From Leifsonia sp. C5G2 (GTDB taxonomy: Bacteria > Actinomycetota > Actinomycetes > Actinomycetales > Microbacteriaceae): a stretch of 64,000 bases of DNA. The notes below the pieces were generated by a model. That model saw only the letters and a program-made list of their open reading frames with translations. It was not told the DNA's origin and ran no database searches. Below are positions 52,141-61,688 of the stretch, one piece after another (the stretch's first letter is position 1; the number at the start of each line of letters is the position of its first letter). The stretch is taken from the NCBI RefSeq assembly GCF_013359685.1, contig NZ_JABFMV010000009.1, positions 104,870-168,869 of the forward strand. The letters are read 5' to 3'. A program made the position numbers and the translations under genes.

Positions 52141-53687
52141 CCATCCGGACGCCGCGCTCCCCGGCCCACCGCGGCGAGCGCCCCAGAGAGCGTTCCCGGC
52201 ACGACGAAGAGACCGCCGGCCCCCCGCACGGCGACACGAACGGGCTCGGCGCCCGCGCCGCCCGGGGAGCGGCCGTCACGCTCGGCGCGCAGGGCGGCAA
52301 GGTCCTCGTCCAGGTCGCGTCGGTCGTCGTGCTCGCCCGGCTGCTCAGCCCGCACGACTACGGCCTGATCGCGATGGTGGTCGCCATCATCGGCGTCGGG
52401 GAGCTGTTCCGCGACTTCGGGCTGTCGTCGGCATCGATCCAGGCGGCGACGGTCACCCGCGGGCAGCGCACCAACCTGTTCTGGGTCAACGCCGCGATCG
52501 GCGCGGTGCTCACCGCGGCCGTGTTCTCCGGAGCCGGGCTCATCGCGCTCGGCTTCGGCCAGCCCGACCTCGTGCCCATCGCCCACGCTCTCGCCTTCAC
52601 CTTCCTGATCAACGGGCTCGGGACGCAGTACCGCGCAGACCTCGTGCGCCGGATGCGCTTCAGCGCTGTCGCCGCGGCCGACGTCGTCGCGCCGGCGCTC
52701 GCGCTGGCGGTCGCGATCGTCACGGCCCTGCTCGGCTGGGGCTACTGGGCCCTCGTCGCCCAGCAGCTGACCCAGGCGATCGCCCTGCTGATCGTGCTCG
52801 TGGTCGCCGCCGGCTGGCTCCCGGGACTCCCGCGCCGCGACGCGCCGATCGGAGCCTTCATCGCCTTCGGCTGGAACATGCTCGCCTCCCAGCTGGTCAG
52901 CTACGTCAGCAACAACATCGACAACGTCCTGGTGGGGGTCAAGTTCGGCGCAGCCTCCCTCGGTGTCTACAGCCGGGCGTTCCAGCTGCTGATGACGCCG
53001 CTGAACCAGGTGCGCATCCCGCTCACCACGGTCGCGCTGCCGGTGTTCTCGCGGCTGCAGAACGAGAAGGAGCGGTTCGGCGAGTGGCTGTGCCGCGGCC
53101 AGCTCGCCCTCGGCTACACGATCGTGGCCGGGCTCGCGCTCGTCGCCGGCGCCTCCGAGCCTCTGACGGCGCTCCTGCTCGGACCGCAGTGGCACGAGGC
53201 CGCGCCCATCCTGCGGTTCTTCGCCATCGCCGGCATCTTCCAGATCCTGGCCTTCGTCGGCTACTGGGCGTACGTCTCGCGCGGGCTGACGCGGGCGCTG
53301 CTGCACTACTCGCTGGTGAGCGCCGCCATCAAGATCCTCTGCATCGGCGTCGGATCGTTCTGGGGCGTGATCGGCATCGCCCTCGCCTACGCGGTCGCCC
53401 CCGCGATCTCCTGGCCGATCTCCCTCGCCTGGCTGGCGTGGAAGACCGAGGTGCCGACCGCGCGCCTCTACGCCGGGGCCGGACGCGTGCTCGCCTGCGC
53501 CGCCGTCGCGGCGGCCGCAGCGTGGGGCGCATGCACGACGGCCGCCGCCCTGGGCTCTGTGGCCCAGGTGGCGGCGGCCGTCGTGGCGCTCGCGCTGGTC
53601 TACGGGGCGGCTGTGCTGCTCATCCCCGCGATCCGGCGGGATCTGGCGGGAGTGCTGGCCGCCGCGCGGCTGGTGCGCTCCCGCTGA
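52137..53687 (+). CDS. Lipid-linked repeat-unit flippase (MOP family, Wzx-like)
   Basis: A 516-residue MOP-family transporter with about 14 helices. Characteristic stretches are LARLLSPHDYGLIAMVVAIIG, FGLSSASIQAATVTRGQRTN and NNIDNVLVGVKFGAASLGVYSRAFQLLMTPLNQ, typical of lipopolysaccharide/teichoic-type flippases (WzxC/TuaB-like). A 40-residue charged N-terminus precedes the first helix. It would move undecaprenyl-linked units across the membrane to the Wzy polymerase. Confidence 0.92.
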   Translation: MTIRTPRSPAHRGERPRERSRHDEETAGPPHGDTNGLGARAARGAAVTLGAQGGKVLVQVASVVVLARLLSPHDYGLIAMVVAIIGVGELFRDFGLSSASIQAATVTRGQRTNLFWVNAAIGAVLTAAVFSGAGLIALGFGQPDLVPIAHALAFTFLINGLGTQYRADLVRRMRFSAVAAADVVAPALALAVAIVTALLGWGYWALVAQQLTQAIALLIVLVVAAGWLPGLPRRDAPIGAFIAFGWNMLASQLVSYVSNNIDNVLVGVKFGAASLGVYSRAFQLLMTPLNQVRIPLTTVALPVFSRLQNEKERFGEWLCRGQLALGYTIVAGLALVAGASEPLTALLLGPQWHEAAPILRFFAIAGIFQILAFVGYWAYVSRGLTRALLHYSLVSAAIKILCIGVGSFWGVIGIALAYAVAPAISWPISLAWLAWKTEVPTARLYAGAGRVLACAAVAAAAAWGACTTAAALGSVAQVAAAVVALALVYGAAVLLIPAIRRDLAGVLAAARLVRSR

Positions 53688-53700
53688 TCGCCCGCGTGCG

Positions 53701-56364
53701 TCAGTTCCACGCTCCGATCTGCAGCGAGCCGGCGGGCTTGCCGATCAGCTGGGCGGTGGCGGAGGGCAGCGGCTGGGCGAGGGCCGAGACCAGGCCACCC
53801 ACGAGCGGGAGCTGCTCGAACGCCCCGGAGAGCACGTTCTGCCCGTCGAAGGATCGCCCGGTGCGGTCCTGACCCGTCGCCGACTGGAAGTCGGAGAGCG
53901 AGGTGAAGACCGCGGGGTTGCCCGCGCCGCGCGACCACACGACCAGCCAGTTCGGGGCGCCCGCGGAGGTCCGCTGGTAGACGTTGCCCGAGAGCGTGAT
54001 GCCCATCTGCTCGGCGGAGTGCCAGTGGCTGTAGTCCTCGACCGCCACCACCGCGTTGCCGGTGGAGTTGGCGAGCACGTTGTTCACGACGGTGATGTTG
54101 CCGGTGATCCACGTGACCGTCGGGTCCGGGAGCGACTGGCGCGGGTCGTGGCCCGCCGTGGAGAGGTTGCTCGCCCGGCGGTCGCCCTGCGTGATGTTGA
54201 GGTCGCGCGAGTTGCCGGTGATCGTGTTGTTGCGGATGTCGGCGCCGTTGGTGTCGCTCACCAGGATGCCGGCGATGCCGTTCTGCGCGATCACGTTGTT
54301 GGCGATCGCGAACTTCGCCGAGATCTCCGCCACGAGCCCGTTGCCCGAGTTGCCGACGATGTCGCTGTTCGCGACCGAGACGTTGTAGACCGACTCGTCG
54401 AACCACAGCGCGTTGCCGTCGTTGTTCAGGAAGTTGCTGCCGGCGACGGTGATGCCGCGGGCCCGGGCCACCTTGAACCCGCCGGCGACGGGGGCGCGGT
54501 TGAAGTGCTCGGCGTTGTTGTGGTCGGCCAGCATCCCGGTCACCTTCAGGCGGTCGGAGTACGTGGCCTGCGCGCCGAGCATGCCGTTGCGGGCGACCGT
54601 CACGTTGGTGATGGTGCCGTCGGTGCCGCCCCAGGCGAGACCGGTGGTGGCGTTGTCCGTCACCGCGACGTTCTCGACCGTCGCGCCGTTCGCGTACACC
54701 TGCACCGCACCCATGTCGGGCACGGACGGCGAGTAGCGGCGGATGCCGATGCCCTTGAGCGCGCTGCCGTCACCGAGCACGACGAACGCCTTCACGGTGT
54801 CGCTCGCACGCAGGTCGTGGCCGGACGGGTCGGAGCCGAGCACCAGCTGGTGCGCGCCCTCGTCGACGAAGAAGGTGCCTGCCGTCACGGCGGACCGCGA
54901 CGAGACCTGCTTCAGCGCCACGCCGTCCAGGAACAGCTGGTCGGGGTGTGCCGCCATCGGGTACGACGGGTTGACGAACTGCCAGCCCGCGGCCGTGCCG
55001 TCGGGGGCGCCGCGCGTGTAGGTCGGGCTGTCGTCGAAGACGACGTTCCAGTTGCCCGCGACCCAGGCGGAGCCGGAGCGCGACCAGTTCGAGACCGTGC
55101 GGCTGCCGTCGAACCAGACGGCCTCCTTCGGATACGACTGGATGGTGACCTTCTTGCCGCGCGGGATCGTCACGGTCTCGTGGTAGGTGCCGCCGCGGAC
55201 GACGACGGTCGAGCCGGACGGGACCGCGTCGACCGCGTGCTGCACGGTCTTCCACGGAGCGGCCTGGGTGGAGCGGCTCACGCCGTCGTCACCGGTCGTC
55301 GCGACGAAGTAGGCCCCGGACGGGACCGCGTAGGAGGTGCTGCCGATCGGCGCAGCGCCGGTCGCCGTGCGAGCGGACGACTGGTCGATGCTCGTGTCGG
55401 CGCCCGTCGACGGGGCCGGGTCGGGCGTGGTCACCGGCGGCTGCGGAGCGGTCGTCGGCGGCGCGGGGGTGGTCGTCTGCGTCGGCGTCGGGGTCGGCGT
55501 CGGCGTCTGGGTGGGCGTCGTGACCGGGATAGGCGGCGGCGCCGGGGTGGAGGCGTCCTGCGGCTTCAGCGCACTGGCGCTCAGGTCGTCGAAGCGCACC
55601 TTCGCCACGGTGGAGCCGCTGGAGACATAGCTCCACAGTCCGACCGAGCCGGCATGGCTGAGGCGGTCGGTCGACGAGTCGGACGCGGTGACCTGCCAAT
55701 CAGGCGTGGCCGCAGACGCGGTCCAGGCGCGGGCGCTCAGGGCGACCGTGCCGGTGCCCGTCGCGCGCAGCTCGAGGCGGACCGGCGAGCCGGCGGGGAC
55801 CTTCGAGAGGACGACCTTCTCGGCAGCGACCGTCGTCTGCCGCGCGGTCGATCCGTTCACGCGGATGATCGAGAGCAGTCCGCGCTTCTGGGCGTCGACC
55901 CGGAAGGTGGCCTGGTAGTAGGCGCCGGCGGTCGAGCGCACCTGGACGCCTGAGTAGACGCCGTTGCCCTTGGCGGGCAGCGCGTCGAGCACCACGGAGG
56001 CGGCGGCGTCGACGTCCGACGCCGTGGCCGAGGGGAGGGTGGCGCTGAGGGAGGCGCCCGGCCGCGGGACGGCCTGGGTTCCGGAGGCGGAACCGACGGA
56101 GAACGCTGCCGCGCTGCTGACGCTGTACGCGCCGCCGAGAGTGGCGGCGCCCCAGCCGTTCGCCTGGCTGCGGTCGAAACTGTCCGCGGCGATCTGCCGC
56201 GAGACGACATAGTTGGGGGCGGCGGACGCGCCGGCGGCGGTGACGCCGACGGCTGCTGCGGCCACTGCGGCGGTGGCCGCGAGGGCGATTCCTGCGCGCA
56301 GGCGTGCTTGCTTCACGCCTGCCGTCCGATTGGTCTCGATACGGTGGGAGGGGTGTCGGGACAT
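53701..56364 (-). CDS. Secreted right-handed parallel beta-helix protein
   Basis: An 887-residue exported protein. The signal peptide covers about 20-50 (ends AGASAAPN). A lectin-like module (about 60-265) beginning ADSFDRSQANGWGAATLGG is homologous to the C-terminus of the 33619 protein. A Pro/Thr-rich linker (about 270-330) precedes a parallel beta-helix (about 350-800) with a DUF1565-like start and repeats such as NNTITGNSRDLNI and NNVIAQNGIAGILVSD. Beta-helix proteins are often polysaccharide lyases or hydrolases. No wall anchor is seen. It is the only gene of its unit. Confidence 0.85.
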   Translation of the reverse strand: MSRHPSHRIETNRTAGVKQARLRAGIALAATAAVAAAAVGVTAAGASAAPNYVVSRQIAADSFDRSQANGWGAATLGGAYSVSSAAAFSVGSASGTQAVPRPGASLSATLPSATASDVDAAASVVLDALPAKGNGVYSGVQVRSTAGAYYQATFRVDAQKRGLLSIIRVNGSTARQTTVAAEKVVLSKVPAGSPVRLELRATGTGTVALSARAWTASAATPDWQVTASDSSTDRLSHAGSVGLWSYVSSGSTVAKVRFDDLSASALKPQDASTPAPPPIPVTTPTQTPTPTPTPTQTTTPAPPTTAPQPPVTTPDPAPSTGADTSIDQSSARTATGAAPIGSTSYAVPSGAYFVATTGDDGVSRSTQAAPWKTVQHAVDAVPSGSTVVVRGGTYHETVTIPRGKKVTIQSYPKEAVWFDGSRTVSNWSRSGSAWVAGNWNVVFDDSPTYTRGAPDGTAAGWQFVNPSYPMAAHPDQLFLDGVALKQVSSRSAVTAGTFFVDEGAHQLVLGSDPSGHDLRASDTVKAFVVLGDGSALKGIGIRRYSPSVPDMGAVQVYANGATVENVAVTDNATTGLAWGGTDGTITNVTVARNGMLGAQATYSDRLKVTGMLADHNNAEHFNRAPVAGGFKVARARGITVAGSNFLNNDGNALWFDESVYNVSVANSDIVGNSGNGLVAEISAKFAIANNVIAQNGIAGILVSDTNGADIRNNTITGNSRDLNITQGDRRASNLSTAGHDPRQSLPDPTVTWITGNITVVNNVLANSTGNAVVAVEDYSHWHSAEQMGITLSGNVYQRTSAGAPNWLVVWSRGAGNPAVFTSLSDFQSATGQDRTGRSFDGQNVLSGAFEQLPLVGGLVSALAQPLPSATAQLIGKPAGSLQIGAWN

Positions 56365-56409
56365 AGAGAAGTGCTATCCAAACGTCGGGTAGAACATACG
56401 GGGGCCGGC

Positions 56410-56417
56410 AGGTGAGA
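56410..56417 (-). promoter_or_regulatory. TCTCACCT motif upstream of the beta-helix protein gene
   Basis: On the minus strand the bases read TCTCACCT, preceded by GG, 46 bases before the ATG at 56364. The motif and its distance resemble the site 45 bases before the pyruvyl transferase gene (49666-49673). TAGGGT at about 56441-56446 is a possible -10. Confidence 0.35.
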
Positions 56418-56616
56418 CCAGTTCCTGCCGCAGGTTGAAGGAGACCCTAGCAAACGCCGGGGGGCGTCGGCCAGTCAAAATCAACCAAGCTAACAGCGGA
56501 CGACCGTAGCACGCTATAGCGAGAATTACCCCCATTCGGGTGTCGGGGGTGACGCCGGGGGTGTCGGCGGCGCCGATTCGGAGGGGACAGCCGGGCGCGT
56601 CGGACACAATGGTGGG

Positions 56617-57192
56617 ATGGCCTCCACCGACCCGTTCCGGATCCTCGCGATCTGCACCGGGAACATCTGCCGCTCCCCCGCGATGGAGGCCATGCTCGCC
56701 GCGGAACTCGCCGACGACCGTGCCTACGAGGTGGAGTCCGCGGGGACCGAGGCGATGACCGGCTGGCCGGCGGAACCCACGATGGCCCGCCTCCTGCACG
56801 CCGCCGGGATCGAGCTGGGCCGGCACCGCGCGCGCCAGGTCGACCCCGACCTGACCCGCCGCAACGACCTCATCCTGACGGCGTCGTTCGCCCACCGCGA
56901 GTGGATCTCTGCGACCACGCCGGCCGCTGCGCGCCGGACCTTCACCCTCGCCGAGTTCGCCGAGATCGCCGGGGACGCCCCGGCGGAGCTGTCGCGGCGC
57001 GAGCTCGTGGCCTGGGCGGCGGAGCACCGTCCGCCCCGGCCGATCGGAAGGGCGCGTTCCACCCGGCGCGGGGGCGCTCCGGGCGACATCATCGACCCGT
57101 ACGGCCGCGCCGACGCCGTCTTCGCGCAGTCGATCGCCCAGATCGAGCCTCTGACGAAGGCGGTGGCAGCGGCCCTGCGCACTCGGAGCTGA
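56617..57192 (+). CDS. Low-molecular-weight protein tyrosine phosphatase
   Basis: A 191-residue Wzb-type phosphatase. The P-loop ICTGNICRSP has Cys and Arg in the CX5R spacing, and IIDPYGRADAVF carries the general-acid Asp. It has an insertion (about 115-155) compared with the usual 150-160 residue enzymes. It is expected to dephosphorylate the BY-kinase at 39353 and thereby tune polymer length and export. ATG 56617 was chosen as the first Met before the conserved strand. Confidence 0.93.
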   Translation: MASTDPFRILAICTGNICRSPAMEAMLAAELADDRAYEVESAGTEAMTGWPAEPTMARLLHAAGIELGRHRARQVDPDLTRRNDLILTASFAHREWISATTPAAARRTFTLAEFAEIAGDAPAELSRRELVAWAAEHRPPRPIGRARSTRRGGAPGDIIDPYGRADAVFAQSIAQIEPLTKAVAAALRTRS

Positions 57193-57209
57193 CGTCGCCG
57201 ATTCCCCTG

Positions 57210-57248
57210 GTGACAAATCCTCACTAATCCACCAGAATAGGTGAGGAT
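57210..57248 (+). promoter_or_regulatory. Promoter and inverted ATCCTCAC/GTGAGGAT operator for the cytidylyltransferase gene
   Basis: GTGACA (57210-57215) and CAGAAT (57233-57238) form a -35/-10 pair with 17-bp spacing. ATCCTCAC (57217-57224) lies in the spacer, and its exact complement GTGAGGAT (57241-57248) lies just after the -10, together bracketing it. This is the best formed example of the motif family. Confidence 0.55.
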
Positions 57249-57271
57249 ATCTCAACCAGAGGGGGAAGCCC

Positions 57272-57694
57272 GTGACCCGACGCGTCGGCTACGCCGCAGG
57301 GGCGTTCGATCTGTTCCACATCGGACACCTGAACATCCTCAAGCACGCCAAGAGCCAGTGCGACCACCTGATCGCCGGCGTCGTCTCCGACGAGATGCTG
57401 GAGCTCACCAAGGGCATCACCCCGGTGATCCCCCTGGCGGAGCGGCTCGAGATCGTCCGCAGCATCGAGTACGTCGACGAGGCCGTCCCCGAGACGCTGC
57501 CCGACAAGCTCGACACCTGGCGCGAGCTGCGGTTCGACGTGTTCTTCAAGGGCGACGACTGGCGCGGCACCGAGAAGGGCCTCCGGCTGGAACGCGAGTT
57601 CGCGGCGGTCGGAGTCGAGGTCGTGTACTTCCCGTACACCATGACGACCTCCTCCACACAGCTGCGCAAGGCCCTCGCCGCCCTCGCCGGCTGA
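57272..57694 (+). CDS. TagD-like cytidylyltransferase (glycerol-3-phosphate type)
   Basis: A 140-residue nucleotidyltransferase: GYAAGAFDLFHIGHLNILKHA with the HIGH motif, FDVFFKGDDWRGTEKG and a final TMTTSSTQLRKAL where TagD has RTxGISTT. The length equals classical glycerol-3-phosphate cytidylyltransferases, which make CDP-glycerol. The altered last motif leaves room for another alcohol phosphate. GTG 57272 follows GAGGGGGAAG. It could supply the CDP-alcohol for the enzyme at 43078. Confidence 0.88.
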   Translation: MTRRVGYAAGAFDLFHIGHLNILKHAKSQCDHLIAGVVSDEMLELTKGITPVIPLAERLEIVRSIEYVDEAVPETLPDKLDTWRELRFDVFFKGDDWRGTEKGLRLEREFAAVGVEVVYFPYTMTTSSTQLRKALAALAG

Positions 57695-57713
57695 CGCGGG
57701 CCCGACGCCGCCG

Positions 57714-59381
<1,668 letters not shown>

Positions 59382-59382
<1 letters not shown>

Positions 59383-59612
59383 TGGCTCCGGCAGAGAGCA
59401 GCCTGGCCGTCGACGTCCACTGCCGCCTGGACGAGCTCCTTCACGAGCGCGGCATGACCCTCGTCCACCTCGCCGAAGAGGTGGGTGTGACGGTCGTGAA
59501 CCTCTCCGTTCTGAAGAACGGCCGGGCGAAGGCGATCCGCTTCTCGACCCTGAAGGCGATCTGCGACGTACTGGGCTGCGATGTCGGCGACCTGCTCACC
59601 GTCAGGAGCTGA
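59382..59612 (+). CDS. Small Cro/CI-type HTH regulator (YozG-like)
   Basis: A 76-residue XRE-family DNA-binding protein: LDELLHERGMTLVHLAEEVGVTVVNLSVLKNGRAKAIRFSTLKAICDVLGCDVGDLL. It is translationally coupled to the DUF2975 gene. The palindromic TATCGAT elements over the shared promoter are the probable autoregulatory operators. Confidence 0.92.
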
Positions 59613-59651
59613 CCCGCGCCGCGCGACCGCATCGCCTCGCGCCGAACAGCG

Positions 59652-60542
59652 CTACAGCCGCGCGGCGGGCACCGAGAACGTGTCGCAGGCGGCGGCGCCC
59701 TGCCGGTAGCCGGTCGTGAACCAGCGCTGGCGCTGGTCGGACGAGCCGTGCGTCCAGCCCTCCGGGTTCACCCGGCCGGTCGAGGCCTGCTGGATGCGGT
59801 CGTCGCCGACCGACGCCGCGGCGCTCAGCGCGTCCGCGATCTGGGCGTCCGTGATCGGCTCGAGGAACGGCCGCCCCTTGCCGTCGGTCGTCGTGGACGC
59901 CGCGCCTGCCCAGCTGCCCGCGAAGCAGTCGGCCTGCAGCTCGGTCCGGACGCTGTCCGACGCCGGACCGGTCTCACGGCTCTGGTGCTGCTCCATGATC
60001 CCGGCGAGGTTCTGGATGTGGTGGCCCCACTCGTGCGCGACGACGTACATCTCCGCCAGCGGGCCGCCGCTCGAACCGAAGCGCGACCGCAGCTCGTCGT
60101 AGAACCCGGTGTCGATGTACAGCGTCCGGTCGGGCGGGCAGTAGAACGGGCCGACCGCGCTCGTCGCTCCGCCGCATCCCGTGCTGGTCTGATCGGTGAA
60201 GAGGATGAACTGCGGCGACGCGTAGGAGCCGCCCAACTGCGGCAGCTCGTCGGACCAGTAGGTGTCGAGGGAGGCGGCGGCGCCCTGCATGCGGCAGTCG
60301 ATGCTCGCGTTCGCCTCGGCGCCGGTGGTGCAGCTGACGGCCTGGTCGCCCGTGCCGATCTGCTGGGCGCCTCCGCTGCCGTCGCCGCCGCCGACGAGAC
60401 CCGACAGGTCGACGCCGAACAGCTGGGCGATGAGGAAGACCGCGACGGCCCCGAGCCCGACGCCCCCCGCGGCGATCCCGGTCGTGCGTCCGCGGCGGCT
60501 GACCTTGCCGCGGCTGATGTCGGCATTCGGATCGAACGTCAT
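59652..60542 (-). CDS. Neutral zinc metallopeptidase (YpfJ-like)
   Basis: A 296-residue membrane-anchored protein of the putative neutral zinc metallopeptidase family. One membrane helix (about 22-44), a Gly-rich linker (50-60), then FYCPPDRTLYIDTGFYDEL, the zinc motif HEWGHH and RTELQADCFAGSW, which provides the third-ligand region. ATG 60542 is used; the alternative three codons upstream has no advantage. Substrates are unknown. Confidence 0.93.
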   Translation of the reverse strand: MTFDPNADISRGKVSRRGRTTGIAAGGVGLGAVAVFLIAQLFGVDLSGLVGGGDGSGGAQQIGTGDQAVSCTTGAEANASIDCRMQGAAASLDTYWSDELPQLGGSYASPQFILFTDQTSTGCGGATSAVGPFYCPPDRTLYIDTGFYDELRSRFGSSGGPLAEMYVVAHEWGHHIQNLAGIMEQHQSRETGPASDSVRTELQADCFAGSWAGAASTTTDGKGRPFLEPITDAQIADALSAAASVGDDRIQQASTGRVNPEGWTHGSSDQRQRWFTTGYRQGAAACDTFSVPAARL

Positions 60543-60594
60543 GCCGCACACCGTACGCCCGGCGAGCGGCCTGCCCGGAGGGTTGCGCTCGGTC

Positions 60595-61596
<1,002 letters not shown>

Positions 61597-61608
61597 TCCT
61601 CCCCCGAC

Positions 61609-61675
61609 GCCATCAGCTCCTGAGTTCTTCGAGCGAATCGCCGCGGATCGGTCGAAGAACTCAGGAGCTGATGGC
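61609..61675. terminator. 24-bp perfect hairpin between mdh and the acyl-CoA oxidase-like gene
   Basis: Bases 61609-61632 are exactly complementary to 61652-61675 (key core GAGTTCTTCGA / TCGAAGAACTC), with a 19-base loop. It occupies most of the 92-base convergent gap and has no T-run, so it is a likely bidirectional terminator. Confidence 0.7.
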
Positions 61676-61688
61676 TTGGGGCTGAGGG

